Source: Spirochaetaceae bacterium (GTDB lineage Bacteria; Spirochaetota; Spirochaetia; DSM-27196; PXBQ01). From it: DNA of 64,000 nt. Location: the NCBI GenBank assembly GCA_007695285.1, contig REEC01000120.1, positions 62,001 to 126,000 of the forward strand, given 5' to 3'. Both the position numbers and the translations under genes were made by a program. Within the stretch, counting starts at the first letter, position 1, and each line of letters opens with the position of its first letter. Below, one piece after another: positions 8,325-17,769 of the stretch. Under the pieces are notes generated by a model. That model saw only the letters and a program-made list of their open reading frames with translations. It was not told the DNA's origin and did no database searches.

Positions 8325-9176
8325 GTGATCGTGAGAAAACTCGCTCGCATGAGGCGACGACACACCGTGATCACGACTGAGATTTTTAACTCGAAGACGG
8401 TCGTGAGAATTGCGGCGGCCTGCCTGGTTCTCGGCGCAGCGGTTCTGTCGCCGTGGCCGGTGCACGCACAACTGCCGGTAGATCTGCACGTCCACGTCAC
8501 TTCTCTCCGAGATCACGAACCTCCACGCATTATGGACGAGTACGTCGTTTTCTCGCACCGACCGGGACGGTACGTTCGATCGGTCGGCATCGCGTTCGCG
8601 CACGAGAACTATCGGACGATTCATCGGTTCGTCCGTCAGGTCCGGCGCGACGAGGACACCGCCGATCGCCCCGAGCAAGACGTGTTCTTCTTCGTCTGGG
8701 ACCGTCCACGCGAGGATATAGGCATTATCGAGTATAGACTGATCGTCGATGGCCTCTGGATCGCCGATCCGGTCAACCCGTCAACGCGCCGCGACGAATC
8801 GGGCGTCCGAATTTCACAACTCACGGTACCTTCGATCGAACGGCGGATAGAAGCGACGCCGGTCGTCGACCGGGGAGCCGTTACGTTCGTTGTAGACCTT
8901 CCCGAGCTCGGCCGAAATCTCGCGACTCCTCGAGAACTCGACGCCGACCGCGTCGATATCCGGGTCGCGGGTACGTTCAACCACTGGGACCCTTTCGCGT
9001 ACCGATTGTCGCAAAGGCCGTTCGACTCAGTTGTTTTCGAGACAACACTGCACCTACGCCCCGGGCGGTACTACTACCACTTGATAGTCAACGGAGAACG
9101 TGTCACCGATCCTACGAACCCCAACATCGCGTACGGTCACGACGCGCAACCGGTCTCGGTTCTCGTAGTCGAGTAA
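8325..9176 (+). CDS. Exported protein with glycogen-recognition (CBM48/AMPK-type) fold
   Basis: A 283-residue protein. A hydrophobic segment (VRIAAACLVLGAAVLSPWPVHA, about residues 27-48) looks like a signal peptide after an unusually long n-region. The mature part carries two immunoglobulin-like units: about 60-150 ending in FVWDRP...YRLIVDGLWIADP, and about 195-283 with VAGTFNHWDP and RYYYHLIVNGERVTDPTNP. These are hallmark strings of the E-set/AMPK-CBM48 family (GxFNxWdp, YxfxVDGxxxxDP). It may bind a glycan or act as a structural module in the periplasm. It is divergent from the FlcA-like gene, which hints at an envelope or flagellar role; that is inference. GAGGAG at 8307-8312 precedes alternative GTG starts at 8325 and 8331. 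Confidence 0.7.
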   Translation: MIVRKLARMRRRHTVITTEIFNSKTVVRIAAACLVLGAAVLSPWPVHAQLPVDLHVHVTSLRDHEPPRIMDEYVVFSHRPGRYVRSVGIAFAHENYRTIHRFVRQVRRDEDTADRPEQDVFFFVWDRPREDIGIIEYRLIVDGLWIADPVNPSTRRDESGVRISQLTVPSIERRIEATPVVDRGAVTFVVDLPELGRNLATPRELDADRVDIRVAGTFNHWDPFAYRLSQRPFDSVVFETTLHLRPGRYYYHLIVNGERVTDPTNPNIAYGHDAQPVSVLVVE

Positions 9177-9198
9177 TACAGCAGATCGCAGCCGAACA

Positions 9199-9228
9199 TT
9201 GACAACCCCGATTGTTACCGCGTATCAT
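9199..9228 (+). promoter_or_regulatory. Sigma70 promoter of the acyltransferase gene
   Basis: TTGACA and TATCAT are separated by 18 bp. The predicted start near 9235 gives a leader of about 64 bases ending in the TAGGAG ribosome site. Confidence 0.78.
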
Positions 9229-9298
9229 TTTCTGAACCTCTATTAGCCTTGCCGACTACCATGTGCGCACGATTATCGCGCCACGTAGGAGTAATGGA

Positions 9299-10177
9299 AT
9301 GCAACCAATCAGCGAGAAGTACTACGACCACGCGATGCAGATGGTGAAGAATGCGGTGTACTCGGGTGTCGTCAACGAAAACTCGGTCTACCAGGAAGCG
9401 AACCTGAAAAACCGCGCGATTATCGACTCGATAATCGATGACCTGCTGCAACCCGGCTCGCGGATCGTGGGAATCGAGAATCTCGAGAAAATCGCCGCGG
9501 AGTCCGACGCCGGCGCGTCGTGCCTTATTCTCATGGAACACTATAGCAACTTCGACATTCCATGCCTTTTTTACTTGCTCAAGAACGACAACGACGCGAC
9601 TCGTGCGATCTCGGACAGAATCGTCGCGATGGCCGGAATGAAACTGAACGAGGACAGCCCGTTCGTCCAGGCATTCGCGGAGGCGTATACGCGCATCGTC
9701 ATATACCCGTCACGCTCGCTCGAAACTGTAACCGACCCTGTAAAACGCACCGAAGAGCAACGTCGCAGCAACTCGCTGAACCGCGCGGCGTTGCGCGAGA
9801 TGATCCGGTGTAAACACAACGGAAAACTCGTACTCATGTTCCCGTCCGGCACACGATATCGCCCGGGCAAACCGGAGACAAAACGCGGCGTGAAGGAAGT
9901 CGACTCGTACGTCAAATCGTTCGACCGAATGGTTTTGATCGGTATCGCCGGCAGTATCCTGCGCCTACATCCGTCGGGTGAAATGAGCAAGGACTACATC
10001 GAACACGACCGCGTCGTGTACACGGTCGGTCCGATCGTATCGTGCAGGGATTTCCGGGACTCGGTTCGAGAGTCGATCGAGCCCGGGGCCGAACCGAAAC
10101 AAGCCGTCGCCGACGCGATCATGGCCGAACTCGAGAAGCTACACGAGCAGTCCGAGCAAGTTCGCGCCGGCGACTAG
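9299..10177 (+). CDS. PlsC-like glycerophospholipid acyltransferase
   Basis: A 292-residue member of the lysophospholipid/glycerol-phosphate acyltransferase superfamily, which transfers acyl chains in phospholipid synthesis at the inner membrane. Seen: the catalytic HX4D motif as HYSNFD (H81-D86) and the acyl-acceptor motif as FPSGTRYR (about 181-188, Ser in place of the usual Glu). There is no obvious membrane helix, so it is probably peripheral. The ATG at 9299 is chosen because TAGGAG lies 8 bases upstream; a GTG at 9263 has no site. Whether it acts at the first (PlsB-like) or second (PlsC-like) acylation is not clear. The FlcA-like gene lies just beyond the CBM48-like gene. Confidence 0.82.
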   Translation: MQPISEKYYDHAMQMVKNAVYSGVVNENSVYQEANLKNRAIIDSIIDDLLQPGSRIVGIENLEKIAAESDAGASCLILMEHYSNFDIPCLFYLLKNDNDATRAISDRIVAMAGMKLNEDSPFVQAFAEAYTRIVIYPSRSLETVTDPVKRTEEQRRSNSLNRAALREMIRCKHNGKLVLMFPSGTRYRPGKPETKRGVKEVDSYVKSFDRMVLIGIAGSILRLHPSGEMSKDYIEHDRVVYTVGPIVSCRDFRDSVRESIEPGAEPKQAVADAIMAELEKLHEQSEQVRAGD

Positions 10178-11118
10178 GGCGCTCCCGGCTCGGCGTTCAG
10201 CTCGGCCAGATCGACCTCGAGTATCTGCCCTGCGAGCGCGAATCCTTCGGAGAAGAGCATGTCGGCGAACAACGTCGACTCACCTTCGACTCGAATGAGC
10301 AACCGTTCGATCCCCTTTTCGATCGCTGAGGTCCGGTACGAATGCAGCATCGCGCGCGCGAGGCCGAGTCCACGGTACTCGGGGGTCACGTAGATCTGGA
10401 GAATTCGGCCGAACCTGGGGCCGCCGGGGACGGCTTCTTCGACGGCCCAGAGAAACGCCGCAAACTCCTCGGCTGGAGTCCGCGCGACCAGAATGACAGA
10501 TTCCTCGGCGTCGACCGCAGGCGCCGAAGCACGGCTCAAGGATCGGTAATACGCGACGACCGCGTCCGGCTCACCGTCGTACATCTCGTCGAACGCGGCA
10601 CGATCGAGATCTTGTACCTGGCCGAGTTCGCCGACGGTCGCCGCATCGACGACAAAGTCGCTGAACACAAGGTCTTCGGTGTCTTCGAACTCGAGCTCGA
10701 CACGATCGAGCCCCGCGGTCTCGCGCATGTCGTTGAACCACTCAACGACGATCCGCCGCATTTCCTTTTCCTTGAAGTTGAACCAGAGCCGTTCGATTTC
10801 TTTCCGTTCCTTTACCGTGTCTTTGAACTGGCGGAACACACCGCGCCCACTCGCGAGGATTTTTCGGAGCCTCTCACGGTAGATCGGATTTCGCAGCGTT
10901 CCGACAAAACCCTCCATAAGGTTATAACCGTCGACCGAACGCCACTCAGGAACGGGAATGTAACGCTGCTCGCCCGTGTCTGACTCATCGGCTTCTTCGG
11001 TGATCTCGAGTTCGGACACGACGATGCCGACTCTCGTATCGACGTAGTACTCGGCATCCTGGTTCTCCATCCCGAAAATAACCTGGTCGACAAGTTCCGG
11101 TGTGAGTTCAAACGCCAT
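10174..11118 (-). CDS. UPF0158 domain fused to GNAT acetyltransferase
   Basis: A 314-residue two-domain protein. Residues 1 to about 150 match the UPF0158 pattern (an N-terminal segment with a short strand YYVDTRVGIVV, then a basic helical part with WFNF...VVEWFNDMRE). Residues from about 160 to the end form a GNAT domain: ILQIYVTPEYRGLGLARAMLHSY carries the acetyl-CoA-binding RxxGxA loop. The substrate is unknown. The start at 11118 has GGGGAGAAAAGA upstream and overlaps the end of proS by 11 bp, so the two genes are probably co-translated. It ends 4 bp inside the convergent acyltransferase gene. Confidence 0.75.
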   Translation of the reverse strand: MAFELTPELVDQVIFGMENQDAEYYVDTRVGIVVSELEITEEADESDTGEQRYIPVPEWRSVDGYNLMEGFVGTLRNPIYRERLRKILASGRGVFRQFKDTVKERKEIERLWFNFKEKEMRRIVVEWFNDMRETAGLDRVELEFEDTEDLVFSDFVVDAATVGELGQVQDLDRAAFDEMYDGEPDAVVAYYRSLSRASAPAVDAEESVILVARTPAEEFAAFLWAVEEAVPGGPRFGRILQIYVTPEYRGLGLARAMLHSYRTSAIEKGIERLLIRVEGESTLFADMLFSEGFALAGQILEVDLAELNAEPGAP

Positions 11119-12832
11119 TCTTTTCTCCCCTGGGCTTTGCCAAACCGACTTGACCCCGAACGTCGTCACGCGCGACTCGCCGGGTCAACCGGGTCCGCCG
11201 ATCGTACAACTCGACTTCGCCGGTCGTACTCGTTTCACCGGTGACGACGATCCTGTACGGACAACCGACCATATCGGAGTCCTTGAACTTCGTCGAGATC
11301 GACTCACGACGATCGTCGAACAGTACGTCGTCGCCGAGTTCATCGGCGAGGCTCTCCGCGATCCTGTTCGCGGCGGCCGACGGTCCGATCGCCATGAGGT
11401 AACACCTATACGGCGCGAGCTCGGCAGGCCATATGATTCCATCGGGATCGTTGTGCGAATCGACGACGGCGGCGATCACGCGTCCGATTCCGATACCGTA
11501 CGAGCCCATGTACGGATACAGTCGTTCCCCCGTATCGGTGTGGACAAAAAGCTCCATCGAACGCGAAAACCGGTCGCCCAGACGGAAGATATGGCCCAAC
11601 TCGAGCGCTTTCTGTTCTCGCAAGCGTCCGCCGCACTGGCTGCACGATCGCCCGCCTGTTACGCGCGCGATATCGGCGACGGTCTCAACCTCGAAGTCAC
11701 GCCCAATATTGACGTTAAGGTAGTGCAGATCGGTCTCGTTTCCGGCAAAGACCAGGTTCGGCGTGTCGGCGGCGATCCGATCGAGGACGATAATCATGTT
11801 CAAGTCGAGGCCGACAACGTCGCTGTCCAGGCCTATCGGTGAGAGATACTCGGGGATTAGGCCCAGACCCGCGAGCGCGTCGCGATCCGCCGGTCCGAGC
11901 ACGGGCGATCCGATGACGCGCGAGAGCTTCTCCTCGCTGATCTCGTGGTCTCCGCGGACAACCGCCATCACGTATCCTCGTGCAGCGCGAAAAACGAGCG
12001 TTTTTGCGATGACCGAACGCGGAATACCGAGAAAATCCGAGACGCGCGCGGTCCCGTGGCATCCGGGCGTCACAACCTCGGCGATCGGCAGCAGTTCGGC
12101 CGGACACGTCTCGGTCGCCCCTCTCGCGACATCACCGTTTGCCGCGTAGCCGCACGCGTCGCACACGATCACCGTGTCCTCGCCGAGATCGCTTGAAACC
12201 AGGAACTCGTACGCCTTGTCGCCGCCGATGTAACCGACACCGGCCTCGGCCGGGATCACGTCGAGATCGCACCGGGCGAAGAATTGTGCGTACGCCGAGA
12301 AGACCTTCGGGAAGAAGTTGTTGAGCTCGGCAAAAGTCCGATGAAACGAGTAGCCGTCTTTCATCACAAACTCGCGCGCTCGCACGAGGCCGTACCGTGG
12401 GCGCGCCTCGTCGCGGAATTTCGTCTGTATCTGGTAGAAGAAGGCGGGCAAGTCACGGTACGACTTGATCCCGTCGCGAACGAGCTCGATCACCGCCTCC
12501 TCGTGCGTCGGCGACAACACGAGGGTTCGACCAACGCGATCGGTAAAAACGACCATATCGCGCCCGACGGTCTCGAATCTGCCGCTTTTTTTCCATACCT
12601 CCGAAGGACTCACGACAGGAACCGAGACCTCGAGCCCGCCGAGCAGATCCATCTGTTCGCGCAGGAGACGTTCGACGTTGCGCACGACGCGCAGCCCAAG
12701 CGGAAGAAACGAAAAAAGGCCTTGCCCGATGCTTCGCAGATACCCTCCACGAACGAGCAGCTCGTGCGCGCGCGACCGCACGCCACGAGGCCTATCGCGA
12801 AGGGTCGGAATGAACAGGCGTGAGTACCTCAC
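11108..12832 (-). CDS. proS: Prolyl-tRNA synthetase
   Basis: A 574-residue class II aminoacyl-tRNA synthetase that charges tRNA-Pro. The N-terminus VRYSRLFIPTL is the family start. Motif 2 is seen in KFRDEARPRYGLVRAREFVMKDGYSF, an insertion domain of about 180 residues (trans-editing of Ala-tRNA-Pro, bacterial type) follows, and motif 3 is SYGIGIGRVIAAVVD. The C-terminus is the anticodon-binding domain. The GTG at 12832 is chosen by homology; the longer frame to 13000 starts upstream of the promoter at 12857-12885. It is the first gene of an operon with the UPF0158-GNAT gene and is divergent from eno. Confidence 0.95.
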   Translation of the reverse strand: MRYSRLFIPTLRDRPRGVRSRAHELLVRGGYLRSIGQGLFSFLPLGLRVVRNVERLLREQMDLLGGLEVSVPVVSPSEVWKKSGRFETVGRDMVVFTDRVGRTLVLSPTHEEAVIELVRDGIKSYRDLPAFFYQIQTKFRDEARPRYGLVRAREFVMKDGYSFHRTFAELNNFFPKVFSAYAQFFARCDLDVIPAEAGVGYIGGDKAYEFLVSSDLGEDTVIVCDACGYAANGDVARGATETCPAELLPIAEVVTPGCHGTARVSDFLGIPRSVIAKTLVFRAARGYVMAVVRGDHEISEEKLSRVIGSPVLGPADRDALAGLGLIPEYLSPIGLDSDVVGLDLNMIIVLDRIAADTPNLVFAGNETDLHYLNVNIGRDFEVETVADIARVTGGRSCSQCGGRLREQKALELGHIFRLGDRFSRSMELFVHTDTGERLYPYMGSYGIGIGRVIAAVVDSHNDPDGIIWPAELAPYRCYLMAIGPSAAANRIAESLADELGDDVLFDDRRESISTKFKDSDMVGCPYRIVVTGETSTTGEVELYDRRTRLTRRVARDDVRGQVGLAKPRGEKNGV

Positions 12833-12856
12833 CGCGCTCTTTTTCCCATGTCCAGC

Positions 12857-12885
12857 ATTGTACGGGCGGATTCGCGTCGGGTCAA
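12857..12885 (-). promoter_or_regulatory. Sigma70 promoter of proS
   Basis: On the minus strand TTGACC and TACAAT are separated by 17 bp. The predicted start is near 12850, giving a leader of only about 18-20 bases before the GTG start. Confidence 0.8.
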
Positions 12886-12910
12886 CTTTTTCCGTCGATC
12901 CGGGCCGAAC

Positions 12911-14268
<1,358 letters not shown>

Positions 14269-14306
14269 GCTGAATCGGTCACATACGCCACAACCACAGG
14301 GTGCGA

Positions 14307-14340
14307 GCGAATCCGGCCGACCGCCGGATTCGCTTTTTTT
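14307..14340 (+). terminator. Rho-independent terminator of eno
   Basis: A perfect 11-bp stem (14307-14317 with 14323-14333, 5-base loop) is followed by seven T residues. Confidence 0.95.
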
Positions 14341-14372
14341 GCGCATGCAATAAATGGGCCGGGGCTGAGGTT

Positions 14373-14666
14373 CTATGCCTCGACCACGAAGGACGAGTAC
14401 AGGTCCCTGCACTCGCTCCAGCGCGAGTAACACGCGGTGACGTGAGCACCCGGCGGGCCTGAATGTAACCATTTTTCGAACGCTTTCAGATTGCTCTCTT
14501 CACCCTCGCACTCGACGTGTACGCTTCCGTCGGGCTCGTTCCTGATCCACCCGTGGATATCGAGCGTGTTCGCACGAGAGCTCGCGTAGTACCGAAAGCC
14601 CACGCCCTGCACTCTCCCGTGAATATCCGCCTTTAGTGTTTTTCGTGCCATCAGCGTCGTTCCCAT
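14373..14666 (-). CDS. acyP: Acylphosphatase
   Basis: A 97-residue small enzyme that hydrolyses carboxyl-phosphate bonds such as acetyl phosphate. The catalytic Arg is in GRVQGVGFRYY and the catalytic Asn in HGWIRNEPDGSVHVECEG, in the family spacing. Two in-frame starts exist: ATG at 14666 with GGAG 4 bases upstream, and ATG at 14651 with no clear site; both leave the domain intact. It lies after the two receiver genes on the same strand with a gap of about 40 bases and may belong to their transcript, which would be interesting because acetyl phosphate can phosphorylate receivers. Confidence 0.9.
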   Translation of the reverse strand: MGTTLMARKTLKADIHGRVQGVGFRYYASSRANTLDIHGWIRNEPDGSVHVECEGEESNLKAFEKWLHSGPPGAHVTACYSRWSECRDLYSSFVVEA

Positions 14667-14705
14667 GCGACTCCGTCGGTCACGACATCTACGTCGCGCC
14701 GCGGC

Positions 14706-15077
14706 TCACGAAGAGCCGGTATCGGCGAGGCGTTCGGCGATCATCGACTCGAGATCGGAGTAGTCGAAAGGCTTGTACAGTACATCGAACGGAATCGGAA
14801 ACTCCGGTCGGAGGAATCCGCTCGTAATGAGTACTTTCTGGTCCGTGCAGTACTTGTCGAGAAATTTGATCCAGTAGTCACCACCGAGAATATCCATGCG
14901 ATAGTCGGTGACGATCAAATCGACTTGATGGTCGATCAACTGTTTGATCGCACCAACGCCGTCGGACGCGACGAGAACGGTATACCCTTTTTTCAAGAGG
15001 TAGTCGCGCAGAGTCAAACGAATCGCGTCTTCATCCTCAACGATCAGAATCACATGTTCTCTTTTTGACTCGCTCAT
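14706..15077 (-). CDS. Stand-alone response-regulator receiver (CheY-like)
   Basis: A 123-residue single receiver domain with no output domain. Seen: the acidic pair in ILIVEDEDAIR, the phospho-acceptor Asp in VDLIVTDYRMDIL, the Ser in VLITSGF, and the conserved Lys in VLYKPFDY. The start at 15077 follows the 5' gene (HTH-receiver) by 13 bases, with GGGG as a weak ribosome site. No histidine kinase is adjacent, so its phosphodonor is unknown. It probably works with the HTH-receiver protein encoded just upstream in the same transcript. Confidence 0.82.
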   Translation of the reverse strand: MSESKREHVILIVEDEDAIRLTLRDYLLKKGYTVLVASDGVGAIKQLIDHQVDLIVTDYRMDILGGDYWIKFLDKYCTDQKVLITSGFLRPEFPIPFDVLYKPFDYSDLESMIAERLADTGSS

Positions 15078-15090
15078 TGTGCGGCCCCGA

Positions 15091-15705
15091 TTACGCGCCG
15101 GATCGTTTCTTGACGGCTTCATTGATAACGCGCGAGAGCTCGTCGAACTTGACCGGCTTTGCGATGAACGCGTCCGCGCCGTCGGCGAGGATCGATTCCC
15201 GTTCTTTCGCCGCGTCAAGCCCCGATATCGCGATAACGATCGGATTCTGGAGTCCGGCATCGGCCTTCACGGTCCGGCAGAGCTTGTGCCCGTCGACGCC
15301 GGGCAGATCTATGTCGAGTAGAATCAAGCCCGGTTTCGACTCGGCGAGAACCCGTCCCGCGTCAAACCCGTCGAATGCCTGGAGAATCGTTCGGTTCTCG
15401 TACTCTTTTTCGATGTACTGTTTCAGGAGATCGTTAAAGTCGTGGTCATCGTCGATGATCGCGATCGTCTGAATCGACATCTGTTTCTCGAGGATTTTCT
15501 CGAGTTCCTCCGGCATTCGCATGCCGCGTGAGTGCAGAAACTCCACGAGGTCTTCCGAGTACACCCGGTACTGTCCACCCGGCGTTGTGAACGCCTTCAG
15601 GTAGCCGTTTTTGATCCAGTTAATCGCTGTTTGATTCACTACGCCGCAGATGTTCGCGACTTCCAGCGCCGAAAAGATTCGGACTTTCTTGTCTGTACGT
15701 GCCAT
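15091..15705 (-). CDS. MerR/excisionase-type HTH fused to C-terminal receiver
   Basis: A 204-residue protein with the reverse of usual response-regulator order. Residues about 8-65 form a MerR/Xis-like winged helix (SALEVANICGVVNQTAINWIKNG, then GGQYRVYSEDLVEFL), which chooses DNA sites. A short linker is followed by a receiver domain (about 78-200) with the acidic DDD of IAIIDDDHDF, phospho-acceptor Asp in LILLDIDLPGVDG, Ser in IAISGL and Lys in FIAKPVKF. The start has AAAGGAT 6 bases upstream and its own promoter. It heads an operon with the stand-alone receiver. The target genes are unknown. Confidence 0.85.
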   Translation of the reverse strand: MARTDKKVRIFSALEVANICGVVNQTAINWIKNGYLKAFTTPGGQYRVYSEDLVEFLHSRGMRMPEELEKILEKQMSIQTIAIIDDDHDFNDLLKQYIEKEYENRTILQAFDGFDAGRVLAESKPGLILLDIDLPGVDGHKLCRTVKADAGLQNPIVIAISGLDAAKERESILADGADAFIAKPVKFDELSRVINEAVKKRSGA

Positions 15706-15747
15706 AAATAATCCTTTGGGAACCGAATAACTACACTCCTCAAGCCA

Positions 15748-15777
15748 ATTCTACGGTAAATATATCCATAATGTCAA
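15748..15777 (-). promoter_or_regulatory. Sigma70 promoter of the HTH-receiver operon
   Basis: On the minus strand TTGACA and TAGAAT are separated by 18 bp; the leader is about 36 bases. The rest of the gap up to 15842 is AT-richer than its surroundings and shows no gene. Confidence 0.82.
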
Positions 15778-15842
15778 CGTATTTTTTGGGTTTTCACGAG
15801 AAGTTTGGCATCGACATTGGACAAAGTGATACCTTCCTGCAA

Positions 15843-16478
15843 CTAGAAGATATCGCGAATATCGGCGTGAGTAAAGCCTTTTCGTAGCAATCGTGCGCTC
15901 AACTCTTCCTGCGTCATCGAACGAGATCTCAGGATCTTGTCGATCGCGCGGCGGAGCGCCCACGTTCGGACCTCCGGGTTGTTGGCGATCAACGACTCGA
16001 CCGCGGACTCGGCGACGTCGGGACTCACGCCCCGCCTGACGAGTCCCGCCACCAGCGCGCGCGGCCCTTCCGCTGCACGCCGGACCCGCGCGTTCAGCCA
16101 GACCTCGCTGAAACGCGCGTCGTCGACGATCCCGTCGTCTTCAAGCTCATCGAGTACTACCCTGACGGTCTGCGCCGCGTACCCGCGAGCGCGAAGTTTG
16201 CTCGCAAGAGAATCGCGCGACTGCTCGGCACGAGCGAGCAGAGCGAGAGCACGCTCGCGGCACGCGGGCGGCTCGACGCGACGAACGTACGCGGGCAGAT
16301 CTTCAGCGACGATCACGCTCCCGACCGAGAGTTCATCGTCGGCATGTGCAATCATAAAAAAAGAGGAACCGTCCGAAAGGTGAACTTCACGTTCACCCCA
16401 CGGCGTTCCTCTTTTTGTGATCGCGACGACCGACAGGGTGTCGTTATCGTTTTGAGAACTGGAATTTTCTTCGTGCAC
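15843..16478 (-). CDS. recX: RecX, regulatory protein of RecA
   Basis: RecX modulates RecA filament growth by binding in the filament groove. About 210 residues: an N-terminal beta-strand region ([24 protein letters not shown]) typical of RecX proteins, followed by three-helix repeats ([70 protein letters not shown]). The start is uncertain: GTG at 16478 overlaps rpsI by 35 bp and has no good ribosome site. A terminator-like hairpin lies inside the 5' coding part (see 16356-16416); the next in-frame ATG, at 16355, lies just after that hairpin and would remove the N-terminal strands. recA is not in the window. Confidence 0.8.
   Translation of the reverse strand: MHEENSSSQNDNDTLSVVAITKRGTPWGEREVHLSDGSSFFMIAHADDELSVGSVIVAEDLPAYVRRVEPPACRERALALLARAEQSRDSLASKLRARGYAAQTVRVVLDELEDDGIVDDARFSEVWLNARVRRAAEGPRALVAGLVRRGVSPDVAESAVESLIANNPEVRTWALRRAIDKILRSRSMTQEELSARLLRKGFTHADIRDIF
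16356..16416 (-). terminator. Terminator-like hairpin inside recX, after rpsI
   Basis: An outer 12-bp stem AAAAAGAGGAAC/GTTCCTCTTTTT (16358-16369 with 16405-16416) surrounds an inner GGTGAAC/GTTCACC hairpin; on the minus strand it ends in seven T residues. It lies about 30-90 bases after the rpsI stop but within the frame of recX. Confidence 0.7.
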
Positions 16479-16836
16479 CCGGTTGGCCGTACTTCTTGCG
16501 CTCGACCATCCGCGGGTCACGCGTCATGAACCCGTTGGCGCGAAGCGTGCTCAGGTTTGCATCGTCATGAGCAACGAGCGCGCGCGAGATTCCGTGCCGG
16601 ATCGCACCCGCCTGCCCCGTCAATCCACCACCGACGACGTTCACTCTGATGTCGTACCGCTCGTCGTTGTCGGTCACGCTGAGCGGCTGTCGCAACACGT
16701 AGACGTGCTCTTTGCTACCGAAATACTCTTCGACGTTGCGCCCGTTCACGGTGATCGTGCCTTTTCCGAGCGACAGATAAACTCGAGCGACCGAGGTCTT
16801 GCGTCGGCCCGTTCCATATCCTACGTAATCAGCCAC
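16444..16836 (-). CDS. rpsI: Ribosomal protein S9
   Basis: A 130-residue small-subunit protein. It has the family N-terminus ([16 protein letters not shown]), the [19 protein letters not shown] core, and the universal basic C-terminal tail ending QFSKR, which reaches the P-site tRNA. It follows rplM by 3 bases, the usual L13-S9 pair, and should be translated with it. The terminator-like hairpin downstream lies inside recX. Confidence 0.98.
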   Translation of the reverse strand: MADYVGYGTGRRKTSVARVYLSLGKGTITVNGRNVEEYFGSKEHVYVLRQPLSVTDNDERYDIRVNVVGGGLTGQAGAIRHGISRALVAHDDANLSTLRANGFMTRDPRMVERKKYGQPGARRKFQFSKR

Positions 16837-16839
16837 AGT

Positions 16840-17286
16840 CTAATCCTCCGCACCGGTCGGCAACTCGATCTTCTCCGGCTTTTGCGCTTCATGCGGATGT
16901 TCCGGGCCGACGTATACTTTCATGTTAGTGAACAACTTTCTTCCCATACGATTCTTCGGAAGCATTCCACGGACGGCATGCTCGACCGGAAACGCGGCGT
17001 TCTTTTTGAGCGCCTTCGCAAACGGCGTCGCGGTGATTCCACCGGGGTATCCGCTGTGCCGGTAATACGTCTTGCCGGACCTCTTACGACCCGTCACGGC
17101 GATCTTCTCGGCGTTCACGACGATGACGTAATCGCCGAGCTCCTGATACGGAGTGAACTCCGGCTTATGCTTACCGCGAAGAAGAGTCGCGACCTGCACT
17201 GCGAGTTTTCCAAGAACGACGCCGTCGGCGTCAATCACGTACCATTTCCGCTCGACATCTTGTGGTTTTACTACTAGTGTTTTCAT
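16840..17286 (-). CDS. rplM: Ribosomal protein L13
   Basis: A 148-residue large-subunit protein. MKTLVVKPQDVERKWYVIDADG at the N-terminus, GDYVIVVNAEKIAVTGRK and the basic RHSGYPGG segment, and RGMLPKNRMGRKLF near the C-terminal half match the family. The start at 17286 follows GGA a few bases upstream and removes a 21-residue extension that lacks homology. It is the first gene of the rplM-rpsI pair. The 131-base upstream gap shows a CCGCG hairpin but no clear -35/-10 pair. Confidence 0.97.
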   Translation of the reverse strand: MKTLVVKPQDVERKWYVIDADGVVLGKLAVQVATLLRGKHKPEFTPYQELGDYVIVVNAEKIAVTGRKRSGKTYYRHSGYPGGITATPFAKALKKNAAFPVEHAVRGMLPKNRMGRKLFTNMKVYVGPEHPHEAQKPEKIELPTGAED

Positions 17287-17417
17287 TCCATTATCCAAAT
17301 CTATTCTAAGCACCGCGAAAAACCGCGGGGCAGGCGGTGATCTTTCCACGGCACGGGAAAAAAGTCAAGACCGCCTACACGCCAATCTGCCGGCATCCGC
17401 TGTTCCCGCGGTTTCTT

Positions 17418-17651
17418 TTACTTCTCGCCCTCGGCCTTCTCTTCGGCTTCTTCCTTCTTTGCCTCGATCTTGTCCTTGATATCCGCGATGCCGATGAACA
17501 CGGCGATCAAACCGATGAACGCCGCGATGAGCGGAACCCCACCTTTCAGGAAGTCGACGACGTACGCACCCCAACCCAACGACCAGTCGACCGGGAGCAC
17601 AGAGTAGACGGCGAACAAGACGAAAACGATCCCAACCAACAATGCAACCAT
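17418..17651 (-). CDS. Small membrane protein with charged C-terminal helix
   Basis: 77 residues: two membrane helices (about 2-18, VALLVGIVFVLFAVYSVL; about 34-53, GGVPLIAAFIGLIAVFIGI) and a C-terminal Lys/Glu-rich helix (about 54-77) likely to lie in the cytoplasm. The start at 17651 is fixed by GGAGGA 5 bases upstream and by the promoter at 17736-17763. The function is unknown; such proteins often act as scaffold or stress-envelope factors, but I have no evidence here. Confidence 0.78.
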   Translation of the reverse strand: MVALLVGIVFVLFAVYSVLPVDWSLGWGAYVVDFLKGGVPLIAAFIGLIAVFIGIADIKDKIEAKKEEAEEKAEGEK

Positions 17652-17735
17652 ACAGTCCTCCACATTCTCCGATTTGACGACCACTGCCCGAGAAACGCCC
17701 ACTCTCCGTGATTCTGCGCGAGGCATTTTCCAGAT

Positions 17736-17763
17736 AGATTAGCGATTTTCAGCGCGTTGTCAA
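17736..17763 (-). promoter_or_regulatory. Sigma70 promoter of the small membrane protein gene
   Basis: On the minus strand TTGACA and TAATCT are separated by 16 bp; the leader is about 78 bases. The -35 lies within 10 bases of the end of the upstream gene (17770). Confidence 0.75.
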
Positions 17764-17769
17764 CTCCCG

